Positions 12,665-26,383 are shown, counted from the stretch's first letter. The stretch: 64,000 nt of DNA from Gordionus sp. m RMFG-2023 (GCF_954871325.1 NC_088775.1:84793561-84857560), one strand, 5' to 3'. Made by a program: numbers and translations. Notes: a model not told the origin generated them from the letters alone.

Positions 12665-13824
12665 CATAAGCGTAGCCAAGATTTTCCTAAGGGGGGGGAT
12701 TAAAAAATTACTGGGGGCTTCCCCTTTCAGACTCTATTTTGGGCGTGCCTTCGGCCCGCTTAGTCTATATATAGCCATAAAATATTTTTAATAGAAAGGA
12801 GGTTAATTTTAATAAAAAAAATTAGCCTGGAACAAATATGAAATATATTTTTATTGGTTTATATAAAATATAATAAATAACTTGTATATACATTAATATA
12901 GAAGCATGGTAATCATTTACAAACAAGTATAAGATATTTATTTATAAAAAGTAGGTAGACATATAGTTGATATTCCTCTATTATATAGAATTAGTTATAT
13001 AATATTAGGTAAAATTTACTTTTACAAACATATTTGACAGTTAGAGAATATATTACAGTTAATATTTTAACAAATTTTACTAATCAATGCTCTTGATAAT
13101 AAATATAGAAACAATTTGCATTCAATTATTTAACGCCATCTATTTATTTTAAATAAATAATCATAATAAAAGTTAATCTTTATATTACTCATCCCACAAT
13201 GTCTTTAAAATATATTTTCTGATGTCCTTGTCAATATTTTATAGTTTTCTGTAATATATATAATTCGCTATATTGGTAAAAATATTTGATTGTCATATGA
13301 TAATTGATAAAATTAGATATACTGTAAATCTACGACATATCATATTCCACTATTTGTATTGTGCTTTAATTTTTATTTATGATTTAATTTTATCAATAGT
13401 TTTATAATTATACTTTACTTCTATTAAGATAAATAAATTAAAATTACTCACTTTATATATATATTATTTAGTAATTTTATGGATCTATTATTAATAATTA
13501 TAATGCATTTCACTTTTGTCTTAAGACTTATCTTTGGCTTATATTCCATTTCTTAAAAAACATTTTTGGTTCACTTTAATTATATATATGCTTTTTTCCA
13601 AAAATGTATAAATTATGATGAATAGTTTTATAAAAAAAATATCAACTTTAACATTCTTTCTTTCAAATTATTGTTTAAGATATATGCATACATTTTTGTA
13701 GGTCAGGGAGTAAGGAGAGGACTATTGGGGATATTTTTTATTAGCTTAAAATGATATTCACAAAAAGTGATAAATTTATGAGAAGGGGGGGGGGTCACCC
13801 TTGCCCCCCCTGGCTACGCCTATG
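12665..13824. mobile_element. non-autonomous hAT-like element with 8-bp target duplication
   Basis: The termini CATAAGCGTAGCCA and TGGCTACGCCTATG are inverted repeats differing at one position. The flanks TTTACACT (12657-12664) and TTTACATT (13825-13832) match at 7 of 8 bases, as expected of an aging hAT target duplication. Subterminal poly-G and poly-C runs occur at both ends. Part of the interior (13070-13200) matches, inverted, 18410-18600 inside the element at 17310, so the two are related. No transposase frame is visible. Confidence 0.8.
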
Positions 13825-13832
13825 TTTACATT

Positions 13833-14570
13833 CTAATTTTTTTTGCAAATTTTATGCAAGACCACTTAAATGATTTATTCATTAAATTGATAGATTTTGG
13901 AACTTTATTCAAAGATATATTATGAGGATTTTTAGTTTCATTTGGTTGATTATCATTTACTGATGTAATTTTTATTTATTAAAGTTGGAATTATTTATGG
14001 ATTTTGACAACCTTTCATCTTTCTTTTCCTCTCATTGTATTTCTCAGTTGGGCCCACTTTTTGGCAGTATCAGTATCAATATTGTGTCTTGTTTTAAATG
14101 TGATTCAATTTTGATTCTAAGTCAACTTTAATATCTGATGTTCTGTTCTTAAAGTCTTCTTCTGAGTTAATCAATTTTGTGATGTGTTTAATTGCGTGAA
14201 GTTATATGCAACATAGTAGGGTTTTCTTTTGGCTATCCACAACAATGACCTCCATGAAAATTTTAAATAAAATATATAAAAAAAATAATAAATATTAAAA
14301 ATTAAATTATCTTCCAAAAAATAAAAGTGGTAAGTACAAACATCAAAATATCAAATAAATCATAAAAAATATATTATTTACTTTTAAGATTAACATGCTC
14401 TTTTTTTCATTTAAAATATTCTCATTTACATAGTCTAATACCATAATAATTCTTCCAATTATCTCTCCCAATAATATGCATAAGAATATCTATGTAAAAG
14501 ACTATATTTGCATATTATAACAAATTTAATTCAGAAAATTTTTTTTTAATGAAGATATTATTTCTAAATC
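13833..14570. other. intergenic, no gene seen
   Basis: No exon-like or repeat-end signature recognised apart from generic AT-rich sequence. Confidence 0.4.
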
Positions 14571-14572
14571 TA

Positions 14573-14743
14573 GATGGCGTCACAAATTTATAATGACAAA
14601 TAGAATATAAATGGTTATTTAAATTATTTTTAGTATGTAAATCAAGATTATAAAAAATAATAAATATATATTTATAAAAATAATTAATGGACATGATAGA
14701 AAAATAATTAAATTTAAATAATAAAGGTTTATTAAAGAGCAAC
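14573..14743. mobile_element. left-end fragment of the GATGGCG element
   Basis: Starts GATGGCGT after TA and follows the left arm of the element at 21582 ('agaatataaatggttattta' against 'agaatataaataggcattta'). It is cut at 14743 by the hAT-like element that begins there. Confidence 0.65.
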
Positions 14744-15288
14744 CAGCGTTTATATGAGCGGGAGGGGTAGGAACAGTTTGCATCCTATTTTTTGAGGGGG
14801 TAGGCTGGTTTAATGATGGTAGGAGAAATTTTTTGGGGGTTATTTATTAAATCTTGAGATGAAATAGGACAAAATTTATTGCTGTAAAAATTAATACTTT
14901 TATTATGGAATTATTATATACAATTCATCGACCAAATCTATATATTGCAAACAATCATACACATTGTTTTCCAAATAAACTATCCTTTTAAATGTAATTT
15001 AAGGTTTAGATATTTCAGCAAGCTCAGAATGCCATAATAATTAATTCATTGTAAATAATGGAGGTTTTAATTGAATTTATTATCTAAAAAATAAATTTTT
15101 TATATTCATAAAATATCGATTTGATAGTAGAGATAGATTAATTTAAGTTATCCTTTATAAATTCTTTGAAAAGAGTATCAATAAATTAAATAGGTGAAAA
15201 TAATAATAAAGTGGTAATTTTTTAGGGGGGTAGGCAAAGGTTTTTGAAGGGGGTTTGCATCCAGTGAAATCCTGTCATGTAGACGCTG
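14744..15288. mobile_element. hAT-like MITE inserted in an older element
   Basis: The left end CAGCGTTTATATGA pairs with the right end TCATGTAGACGCTG. The flanks AGAGCAAC (14736-14743) and AGAACAAT (15289-15296) agree at 6 of 8 bases. G-rich subterminal blocks ('gcgggaggggtagg', 'gaagggggtttgcat') lie inside both ends. Confidence 0.65.
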
Positions 15289-15619
15289 AGAACAATTAAT
15301 CTACTTAAATTATTTTTATCCTATATAACAGTTTGTATATTCTTTTAAATATGAGAGAGATTCGTTTAAAAAAAATACGATCTTTCAAAATTGCATGACT
15401 TGCATTTATCATATCAATAATATATAATTTTTTAGAAACATAAATTGTAAAAATGCTCTAAAAAATTTTTCTCTATATAGACTCCTTTCTTTATTGATAT
15501 ATGTCAGATTAAAATCAACGATAAACCTCATAATAGTAACAATTATTGGATTTAAAAAGATTATAATTTGAGTAAACTAACCCCAAAAATATATACCCTG
15601 CCCGTAAAATCAATATCTA

Positions 15620-15930
15620 TCCTAACAATATGCTAGCATATTTTGGAGGCATATGTATCCTACCCCCTCCCTCCTCACATGTAAACTTTGATCTAAGAGT
15701 CGAAAGACCATGCCATTATAATAAAACATTATATAATAAATATACGGATTTAAGAGATCATATGGATATATTTAATAGAAATGATAATTGATATGTGAAT
15801 GATACTTGTTGTAAATCGAATTTTAACTCATCGGCGTCTACATGACAGAATTTCATTAGATAAAAACCTCCCTAAAAAACCTATGCCTACACACCCCTCC
15901 CCCCTAAAAATTTTTTTACCATCTCGGCAG
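15620..15930. repeat. inverted copies of both ends of the element at 14744
   Basis: The stretch 15640-15693 is the inverse of a left-type end ('ccccctccctcctcacatgt') and 15832-15925 the inverse of a right-type end ('cggcgtctacatgaca' onward, with its poly-C block). Their order is the reverse of that expected for one inverted copy, so they are two broken copies or a rearranged junction. Confidence 0.5.
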
Positions 15931-16286
15931 CGTTATTCCTACATTTTAATCATACCTTTTTAATTTTGAATGGTACTCCCTTCATAAATTTTAAAAAGAA
16001 TAACTTCAATTATTTTAGCTCTACTACCAACAATCAAAGTATAGCGAACAGAGTTATTTTTTAGATCATGAATTTAATAAAAAAAAACCTTCATTTAGAA
16101 TAAATGCATTAATATAGTATATTGTTTGGCATGAATATGATTAGAATGTATAACCATTTTAAATGATAAAGTTTTATTATTAAATAATATCATTGATTAT
16201 ATGTAATAATAGATTTGATCGATGTTTAGCAATATCCATGTATTATAATACATCTATAATATAAGTATATATTTAAGCAATATATT

Positions 16287-16900
16287 TTGCCCCATTCATT
16301 TAAAAATTTTATAGATAACCTTAAAATAAAGCCGCCTACCCATGAAATAACAATTTTCAAATTGCCTTATAATCTCAATAAAATGGGTTATAGTAATAAT
16401 AAATGTGAGGAATATCCACTAGGAATTTATAATAAAAAAATTAATAATATTCAGGCAGGGCTTCTAAATTCAGTGACTAATTTATACATGAATATTGATG
16501 ATTCTGAAAGTGAAAAATCGGATATAAAATATAATTCAGCCGATTAGAACATATAAAATTCTAAGGGATAGACAGTGTCAATGTCTACGCGAATATAAAA
16601 GTTGACAATAATAATATTGAAATGCTCTTTGATACCGATGCGAGCCTTTCAATAATATCAAGTAATATAATAAATATTAGCCAAAAGGTAGTCTCGAAAA
16701 AGTGCATGTGTGTCATACAATTTGACGAATTTGAAATTTGGTTTTTGATAAAGTCTAAATGGGTGATTTTTAATAATATGACAATAGCTCTTGATTTAAG
16801 ATAGTGAAAAAACAATGTTGAGATTATTATGGGTTGGGGTTGGATAACCAAATTCGGTCATAAAAATAATTAATGGAATATTTTTGCTATAAATAGTATA
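16287..16900 (+). mobile_element. fossil of an LTR-type retroelement (protease region)
   Basis: The + strand holds a degraded retropepsin-like domain (motif LFDT.ASLSII near 16625, followed near 16830 by a GWGWIT-like segment) after a stretch that looks like the end of a gag-type region. This layout fits Ty3/gypsy-type elements. The copy is broken and badly truncated: no reverse transcriptase, integrase or LTRs were recognised nearby, so it looks old. Confidence 0.55.
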
Positions 16901-17309
16901 GTATATTAGCTGCAGATAATATGGAGAAAAATAATTACGGATAGCACGAGAAATAAAGTTGAATTAGAAATGGCTAATATATTGAATGAGGAAATGAATC
17001 TCCTCATAAATCATCATATTAGTGAAACTCAAGATGGTTAATTGTTTAGCTGTAATGTAAATCTCTATTAATAATGAACTTAAAAACAAACAATTAGAAA
17101 TATTTGAACAAAATTAATGCATTAAATAAAGTTGATAGTGAAAATTATTTTAGTGAAATAAAATAAATGAATAATTAAAACCTAGGCAGTTACCTGTGTG
17201 TTTATTTGGAATTTTGACCGTAATAAGGTTTGACAATGATTGAAAACTTTATTATTATTGAAATAAAATAAAAATTATAAATTGATTGTAAAGGTAAGAT
17301 ACTTTGGAT

Positions 17310-19121
17310 CAGGGGCGTCGCTAGCCTTTACAATCTCAGGGGGCCCAACTAAAAAAACTTTTATGGGAGGCGAAGCCCCCCATACCCCGCATTAAAATTT
17401 ACTAGCCCTAAATAATTATTCTAAATGTCATTTATTATATTTTGCATACAAAATAAACTAGCATATAAAAATAATATTTTTTAATATAAAATCTATTTAT
17501 TACAATATAAAATATTTTCGATTGTTGATATGAAATGATTTTGCGTCTAAAGAATAATAAATGATAAAAAAGGTTAATTAATTCATATATGCCTCAATTG
17601 ATAATAGTTTGTGAAAACTACATAATATATTATAATTCTTAGCAACTTACATTGACAAAAGGTCATGAAAGTAATATAACTCCCTATTACCATTTTAGAC
17701 AATGTTTTATAGAATGGACTAATAAGAAAAATTTATAGACCTTACCAAATCTACAATTCTTGAAGAAGAGAATATAAACAACCAATACAAATCATAAAAC
17801 TATATGGTGGTTAGAGCTTCCTCTTAGATGACATGATGGAAGCTAGATAAGTAATCGATAAAATTATTGTATGATATTAAATTTCTAAAAGATTATCTTC
17901 CATTTTCAATGTTATATAAACGACTACGCAGTTTACCTATTGCTTATCTAAAATATGCGATCACCTCTCACTCTCAGCAGCTGTAGTAATAATCTTAAAT
18001 TACATAGCCACACAAATAATAGATGCTGGTTAATTTGCAGTCCTATCCATGACACTCACGATGGTAACCCATCACAATTTATTCTGTTAGATAAATTGAT
18101 ATAACAAAAACATTAAAACCTCTAAAAGAAATTAAGCAAATATATTGAAGCCTTGAGTTATTTACACGGCAAGGATGCCATATTAGAAATGAAACATTTT
18201 GTAACTACAAAATAAGAACCAGAGTGATATCATGAAAGCAATTAAGATTTTATATATTATTGTCGCACCATCTCTAGTTGGTATATTATATCTTAAAATA
18301 ATAGTAGTTTGTAATAATATCAAAAATATATTTGTATTAAAGATTTAACTCAAATCTATTTGTCAAAGAAGAAAAATATAGCTTTCCTAAAAACACGTGA
18401 AAAAGAGAAAAAAGATATCTAATTTATTACATCTATTGTGGGATGAATGATAATACGTTTAACTTTAATTATATTTTAAATAAATAGGCGTTAAATATTT
18501 GTAAGTAAATTGTTACTTATATTTATTATCAAAAGCATTTATTAGTAAAATTTTAAAAATATTAACTGTAATATATTATATAACTGTAAATGTCTGCAAA
18601 AGTGGCATTTACCAAATATTTTATAAAAAATTATATATAATTGAGAATTATATACTATATGTCTACATACTTTAGTGATTTTGAACTCGGCTAAAATATT
18701 AAATTATTAATTTTCAATTAATAAATGATTATATTTATTAAGGTTATATAATAATTTAAATAATAAAAGTCAATTAAGCTTCAACTGTTAAAGCTAAATT
18801 AATATTTAGTGAGTGTTATTGTTATATTTTTTACACAGAATTTGATTGCAAGCTGACATAGTATAATTTATATGTAATAATCTAATCTAATAATTAAATA
18901 GTATTCATTTAATAAAAATTCATGATAGTCTTATTAATTTTTTAATAAATTAAATCTATCAATAGAATTATAAAAGAAATTATTCAGAGGGCAATTAAAA
19001 ATTTGTTTTTAACTTAAGGAGATATTAAGGAGCTATCAAAAAAAAATTTTTGCTTCAGGGGGCTATTCAAATTTTTCAGAGGGCTCGAGCGCCTGTGCGC
19101 ACCCCCCTAGCGACGCCACTG
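17310..19121. mobile_element. hAT element with perfect 8-bp target duplication
   Basis: Termini CAGGGGCGTCGCTAG and CTAGCGACGCCACTG (inverted repeats) flanked by an exact CTTTGGAT at 17302-17309 and 19122-19129. The CAG.GGCG ends and 8-bp duplication are diagnostic of hAT. The subterminal 'ctttacaatctcaggggg' block also marks shorter relatives at 31594 and 38659. The interior is AT-rich with no convincing transposase frame, so I call it non-autonomous or decayed. The perfect duplication makes it one of the younger insertions. Confidence 0.9.
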
Positions 19122-19129
19122 CTTTGGAT

Positions 19130-21579
19130 ATATATATAATATATAACAACTGATAAGAGCAATGGTTATGATGGTCTTTGTAAACTGAACTAACTATAAT
19201 AAAAGAGTTGCACTGTTGGAAAAATCTAATTTCATTCTATAAATTTTGGAAATGATTCCATAATTTTATAAGGGTGATAAAATCTTAGAAATTTTATTAT
19301 TGTCATGTAAAGAAGTAGAGAATTTATAAAGGGTTATTTAAATTATGTCGGTAATTTTCATCGTGATGAATTCAAAAAAATTTAAATTTTATAGAAATGT
19401 GATTTCTAGTTTAAATTGGAGAATGCGTATAATTAATTTTATAAAATATTTTTAGACAAAATGAAAAATTTTTTAAAATTGAAAAATTTGTCTTGGCTTA
19501 ATAATTCCATATATAATATTGTGGGAAATATTATACAAATGAGCTTTTAAATGGGAATATAAGCTAAAGTTTTAGCATAGTATACATAATTTACATTGGG
19601 TGGTAAATTAATTGAAGTATAAAATTGTATAGGAACCTTGAACCCTTTTTATATATATCAAGAGTTTTAAAAAAAATCTTTAAAAATTTTTCATTTATTT
19701 TATTTTTCTTTATTTTTATTTTTTTAAATTATAAAAAATTTAAACACCGTTAAAATAACATCTAAAATATTTATAAAAACACATTAAATATTTAAAACAC
19801 CATGATTTTTATTTTATTTTTAATATTAAACATTTTTTGCATTTTCCCCATTATATCATTGATTTTCCCGTTTTTATATTGTGTCCATTTTGTGTAAGTT
19901 AAAATTTTTCTCAACACTGAACCCTGAATCCGAACTGGTTCAGAGATTTTTCACTCAACCTAAACCTGAACCCTTTTTTTAGACCCTGATTTATTTCAAC
20001 CAAAATTTTTGAAGACCAGCCAAACATAGAAGATTTTTTATTAATAAAATTGACAAAAAATTCTAAAAGAATTTTTGGAATGTTAAACTCTGGTTATAAG
20101 TCCTGGAATATTAGATCAAAAATACACTGGAGAAAATAACTTGTGACAAAAATCCCCAATTCTAATATTTTTCTAAAATGTTTAATAAATTATTAATTCC
20201 TTTCACTCCAAAAATATTTAACTAATTATAATGCATAGCCAAGGTTTCACTGTTTTATACAAACTTTTATAAAATAAAAACCAAGCAGATATGTTGAGGT
20301 TTAGATGATGGCTATGCTATATCTATTGCTAAGACTTTTGTGAAACCCTATTATGTATAAATTATTTTAATCTTTTTTAGCCAATGATAGATGACATCTA
20401 ATATTCTAGTCTTATAATATAATAGCTTAAATTATAATCAGAGTGTGACATTCCATTGTAGCCAATGTGTCCCCTCTGTCCATAATTTTTATTTTGACTA
20501 AAGAATATATATATTATTTTCAAAAAATTTTTTTCTTTCTTTCGATAAATACTACTTCCTCTGCATTTTCTGCATAAATAATTTTAAGAAATTTACCCTG
20601 CCATATTTAATATACTTAAAAAATAAATATTTAGATCAGATAATCAAAATGGATTAGCAAGTATCTTAACACCTTCAATTCATCAATTATTACTAATTTT
20701 GCACCACCAACAAGCTCAAAATTAATATCTTTATTATAAATTATTATCAAATTTTTCATAATGCATTTAATTTAAACTAAAAATAATTGTAAACACAATT
20801 GATTTGCTATAGCAATATATTTATTCAGCTATATATATAAGGTATAATAAATTGTGATAAATAAAGAAATATTTTTATTCAACTATAGTTATTTCTAAAA
20901 TCACACAAATTATTGTGTATCATTGTTAAATCTAAAATATTGATAAAATAAAAATGTACAGATAAAAGAAAATCTGTGATAAAAGAGTTGGTAAAAATAT
21001 TAAAAAAAAACAACTATTTGTGGGTTATTATCTTTCTAGCCAAGGTAATAAATAAGTTGGACTATACAAAATCAAATTATATAAATACTTGATTTTGTAA
21101 GATAAATGCATCTAATTACTTTTTTGGGTTCTTATTCATTTTATAAATAAAAAATTAATGACTTCCTCCATCTAAAGAACAAAGGTTCACATTTTCTTAT
21201 CTAAGATTTTATGAGAATTACAATCTGCTACATTTATTTGTATAAAAATATTGTATTTTTTCAAATAGATTTTAGTTTTCTTAATTCCTATAAAATTAAA
21301 ATTATAAAACTCAAAATATACTTCATTAAATCTTTGATCTTCTGATCATTAACTAAAATATATATATACAGATTTATAATATCTTCTCTAAACATTTTAC
21401 TTTGTTATGCATTTGTAAATAAAAATACCTTAAAGTGCTATATGGTTTCTCAACCGATAACACTATGTTATTATTTACAACACAAATACTGTTAAATAAA
21501 AATATTTAATTTATTGTGAGAATATTGAGAATTCCTATATTTTGTTTTAGTAAATTTTTTAAAATAAAATATTTATATC
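19130..21579. other. AT-rich intergenic DNA, no gene seen
   Basis: 2.4 kb with no exon-like segment or recognisable element end in either strand; long A/T tracts throughout. Confidence 0.5.
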
Positions 21580-21581
21580 TA

Positions 21582-23340
21582 GATGGCGTTTAATATTTAT
21601 AAAGAGATGTAGAATATAAATAGGCATTTAAATTTTTTTTATTAAGTAAATTCGAGATCATAGAAATTTTAATATTATATATATAAATAATTAATGTTAT
21701 GATTGAAAAAAAATAATCAAATTAAAACAAAAATAATAAAACATTATTAAAAGCGACCCATTTCTGAAATAAATTTTATATTATATAAGAATATGTGTAA
21801 GTTAGTATTAATATCGGTTCGGTTCGGTTCAAAAAAAACGGATTTAGTTCAGAAATGAACTGGTTCGGTTTATTGAATTTTTTAAAAATTTCTATAACTA
21901 ATAAAATTAAATTTAGATTTGTCCAAAATCATTTTTGATAAATGAAAAATCTATGAAAATGTAATTTAGATAATTATATTTTCGTCATTGTTTTATATTT
22001 TATGATAATTATAATTTTAATTAAGATTAATTAAAAAGGATCTAAAATAATATTTTTCGTGGCCTCGCTTGACCAGTAAAGTAATATTCCTTGTGAAAAA
22101 ATATATTTACACTGTATAAGGTTTTTAAAAAATGGGGTTAACCCTTTGACGCGAAAAAAAAAATTATTTTCAAATTTCCCAGTCTAGCTTAAAAAACATA
22201 TTTTAGACAAATTTGGCTAAATTAAAATATTATAGATTTTTTTAAGAATATTTAATCAGGATATTCGATCAAATTTTGCCGAAATTATAAATTTTTTTTT
22301 CTGTAAAAATTTTTATTAAAGATGTAATTATTAAATATTCGTAACTTTAATCGAAAAAAGCGAAATATGTTATTTTTAATTTAAAAATGAAATAGTGTCC
22401 AAATAATTTTTTAAAATTTATTTTAAAATTAAAATTATAAAATATTTTAAAATTTTAACCTAAAATTTATGAAGTTCTGAAATTTTTTACGAAAAAAGTA
22501 AGAAATAATTTTTCAAAGAAGTATAAAAATAATTTAGTAGAATTATAAATTTCAAAATTTACAAAGATTTCAAAAAAATTTAATGAAAGATTTTGGACAT
22601 GTTTCATCCAATAGTTATAATTAATTCTTTATAAACCAATCTAGTTAATAAAATTTTATTGAGTATTTTTTTAAGTGACAGAAATTCTACTTATCTTTGA
22701 AATAAGTTTAGAATTATGATAATTGAAGATTATTTAATATTCAGAATATATTTCTATAAACATGGTTTAAATAACAACTGAAAACGTTTTAACAGGTCAT
22801 GGTTTGAAAATTTCAGAATAATTTCCCATCGAAATGTATAAAATAGGCAAATTTCTGATTCTTTCATCATCAAATAAAGGATAAGGTTCTAATTCACTAG
22901 TCATTCTTGACTAACTATCTGCTAATTATTTTATAAAGGTACAAAAGTTTTTAAATATATTTAGGATAAATAATCGCAAATTACTATTTTCTAAATTTTT
23001 TTAAAAGTTTTATGTTTTATTTTATAAATAAATTTTCAAAAATTTAATAACAGAAATTTGTTCATTTCTGAACAAACCCTGCTTAATTTTTGACCGAACC
23101 GAACCGATGTAAGCATGTGATTATATAATATATTATATAGCGTAAAAATTATTCAGTAAAAAAAGTCGCTATTAACAAATTTTCAAATAGATATTTTAAA
23201 TAAAATTAATTTTCAATTATAAAAGTAAAATATTCTTAAGATTATAAAGATTATCACAATATATACTGAATCTATTTAATAAAATATAATTTATGAAAAT
23301 AATTATAGGCTATTTATTTTTACAAATTATTCACGCCATC
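21582..23340. mobile_element. TA-flanked element with long terminal inverted repeats
   Basis: Starts GATGGCGT and ends ACGCCATC, with TA at both borders (21580-21581 and 23341-23342). The inverted arms run about 300 bp: terminal GATGGCG, an AT-rich stretch, a 'gcgac' block, then 'atcggttcggttcgg' (21814; inverse near 23095) and 'tcagaaatgaac'. The interior shows no transposase. End fragments of the same family occur at 8385-8686 and 14573-14743. TA duplication points to Tc1/mariner or a relative. Confidence 0.75.
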
Positions 23341-23544
23341 TAGATTATGGCCTATTTAAATTAATTATTTTAGATCCTCCATATAAACAAACAAAGTAAA
23401 AGACTGTCAATTAGTTAGACAACCATTAAAACTAAACTTAATATGAAAAGTATAAACTATTTTAATTTTATACAACTCGTGATGAATTACTCGCTATCAA
23501 GTTGGTAAATAATCACATGAAAAATTATTTTAGAACATATATAT

Positions 23545-23948
23545 TAGTGATGCATCTGACTGAATATTTAAAGTTTAGATAGAAATTCTTTTGAAAAATT
23601 TGTCCTACCTCGCTCGATCCCAAACAAATTTTTTTTTGATTTGGCTTAAAAAGCCCGGTCTACTTTCTTTCCTTCTCTCTTAAAATTTCTTCCCGGCCTG
23701 GCTTGATTTTATTTATAGAAATTGATCTTTCTGAATACAGTTTTACAAAAATAATAAATATTGGCGCCTTGTTTTTTCCAAAAGATGTAATAATATATCA
23801 ATCTCAAAATTTTAATGCCCTGGCCAGAAATTTTAAATTTATATACCCGATTCAGCTGACCCCGATTTTATTTTTAAAAAATAGGCCCAGCCTTCCCCAG
23901 AACCTGTTTGCCCCAGGTACAGGCTAAGCCTACTTTTGCAGATCCCTA
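23545..23948. mobile_element. hAT MITE, same family as 5856-6199
   Basis: Right terminus GCAGATCCCTA, left terminus TAGTGATGC; interior 'cccggcctgg' and 'aagcccggtct' blocks as in the 5856 copy. Flanks ATATATAT and ATATATTG match at 6 of 8 bases but are low complexity, so the target duplication is weak evidence. Confidence 0.6.
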
Positions 23949-24089
23949 ATATATTGTATATATAAGGTTATTTTTTTTTAAATTACAACTCTAGCCCTAA
24001 TCCATTTATGTGTTTTGAGGGAAATCAACAGTTAGGACAAAAAATAACTTTCTTTTTAAAAAATTATAGTGAAATTTTGCACTCTATTT

Positions 24090-24212
24090 TTGAAGCATGG
24101 CCTTAATCACAAAGAGGATTAACTTAAAATTTTTAAAAAATTTCAGGGGGTTCATCAAATTTTTCAGGGAGCCCGACCTTCACCCATTTTCCAAGTGACC
24201 TTACTGCATTAG
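24090..24212. mobile_element. right-end fragment of the CAG.GGCG hAT family
   Basis: 'ttcagggggttcatcaaa' followed by 'tttttcagggagcccga' and a degraded 'aagtgaccttactg' end follow the right end of the 17310 element. No left end or target duplication found. Confidence 0.5.
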
Positions 24213-26025
24213 TAGGCAACATCAGGCCATCGCCCATATTAATTTATATTATCCCACACTAGCTCATATCAATCTTTGCCCAAAATATCAAATCATTTTT
24301 TTATACCATAGTTCTTTCTTTTAGTTGGGTGTCGATTATTTTACCCACACTTGAGTAGCACGGATTCATTTATCTTAAAACTCAATAATCTTTTTAAAAA
24401 GTAGTCTATTATTAGCAAAGGCGTAACCAGATGTTATAGATAGTAAAAAAATAATATTTTAATATTAATTTAAATAATAATTAAAATAAATTTAAATATA
24501 TAATTCATTTTTTAGCTAGCCATCATGTGTTTCTAACACCAAAGAGATTGATAAGGAAAGAGGGGAGAAAGAGATTCATAATTAGGTGAGGATTTTCCCT
24601 GTTAAATTTTATTGTAGAGTTTTTAAACAACTTATTGCCTGCCTTTAAACCAGGTTATATAAATTTTTTTTTTATTTTATAATTTTTGAATTATAGTCAT
24701 TATTTAAATAAATATACATAACTTTTCTTTTAAATTACTGATTATATAGTGTAATTAGTTCTTTTTTGATTCCATTTATTCGCTTATTATTCAATTAAAA
24801 CATTAATTATTAGGAGGTCTGATATAGAAGAAGTTTAATTTTTTTTTGATATGGAAAATTTTTAATTTTTTAAAATTGTTATTATGAAAGACGCTATTGA
24901 GACCCTAGGTTTTCCAGAATTTTTCTATTTTAGGCATAAAAAAGTTACCGCATTTTAATTAAAAGATTTATAAGATAGAAATAAAGGCAAAAATGTGCAT
25001 TTAAATTTTTTTACAATTTAAAAAGAAAATACAATTTGATAGATGTCTAAAAAAAACAATATCAAATCTTAATAAATTTGAATAAATAAGATCATGGCAG
25101 TTTTAAAATGTGGTGACGGTGATTTATGCCCACCCAATCACTCGAGTTATTTTTTTTGACCTTATCATTCAAATAGCGATGTAAAATCCTTCAAATGTAA
25201 CCCAATTTTTTAAAAACAGCTAACAGAATTTTATTCAGAAGTGGCATAAAAGTTTGGACATCTATTAGCAAAATCTCGAGGTTTAGGTAATATTTTTGTG
25301 GCTAAAATATTGAGTTAGCCGTTTAAAAATCTGCTCAAATGAAACTATTTTATTTTGCATCACGACACCCATGGTTTAATATTAATTTAATTTATTATTA
25401 GCTATTAAATTTTTGTTTAATTATTTTCACTAAAAAATTAGCATGTCTGGCCGTGTAAAGACTTTAGGTCGCCAAGGATAAAAATGAATTCTGCGGCTCC
25501 TAAAAAAAGTCCGAATTAATCCAAGCTTAAAATAAATAATTACCAACTTTTTCCTTTTTAAAATGAGATTCGGGAATAAGCAGTTTGGAATAAGAAACAG
25601 GTAATATTTGTGGCAGAGGTGCATAAAAATCCTGAAAGATTTACTTTATAAAAGATTTTTTACAAAAAGTAACAAAAATCCCAAATATCTTTTTTATAAT
25701 AATCAAAATTTAATAAATTTTTCATTTTTAAAAAATTATTTATAAGATATCTTCATTTATTAAAAATCTTTATTAAAAATACGTATTGCATAATTATTCA
25801 AATAACACCGCGTTAGCTAGTGTTGTTAAAGGCTCGATTTGAAACGATTTTGAAAAACGGCTAACTCAGGAATTTACCCAAAAAAATTTTGCCAAAATCT
25901 CGAGATTTCGGTAAGATGTCAAATGTATATATTTATAATCAGCTGACGTGAAATTTTTATTTGTCAAGAGGTACAATACTATAATTATCTATCCTAGGAC
26001 TAAATTTAAATTTAATGCCTTAATC
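24213..26025. other. intergenic with fragments of the hairpin MITE
   Basis: No gene seen. 25208-25355 is a degraded whole copy and 25820-25925 a left half (after TA) of the GTGTTGTTAAACGG hairpin family. The part next to 26026 is shared with the flank of copy B near 49380 and so belongs to the downstream region of M13 gene A. Confidence 0.5.
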
Positions 26026-26031
26026 TTTATT
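26026..26031 (-). promoter_or_regulatory. poly(A) signal of M13 gene A
   Basis: AATAAA on the - strand, 353 nt after the stop codon, within a 'ctaataaagattaag' context that is conserved at the same place downstream of copy B (49383-49388). Conservation in otherwise diverged flanks supports use. Confidence 0.6.
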
Positions 26032-26383
26032 AGTTTTAAAATAAAATGTGGTATCTTCGTGCCCCATTGGTCCTATGTGACTATCGGTTCCTATGTGACC
26101 TTGTCGGTAATCCCTATATATGATATAGACTCTTTATTATAATTCTTATGAGAATTGTTTATTTAAAAATATTATTAGGACTATTTGGATTTATTAAACT
26201 GTGAATAAAATATAACTGAATGTTTGCATAAAATGGTGCACATAATTGGCCTAAAACAATAAAACAAAGTGGATCTAAAAATACATATTGTAATCACATT
26301 ATATTTAAAAAAAAACCAATTTGAAAAATAAAAATATTAATATCGATGAAATGTAAGGTATAAAATCACACAAAAGTATTTAA

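Noticed and set aside
16585-16851. 88-codon - strand frame
   Set aside because: Antisense to the protease-domain fossil on the + strand.
25430-25624. 64-codon - strand frame downstream of gene A as a further exon
   Set aside because: It lies past the stop codon and poly(A) signal of gene A and shows no M13 similarity.
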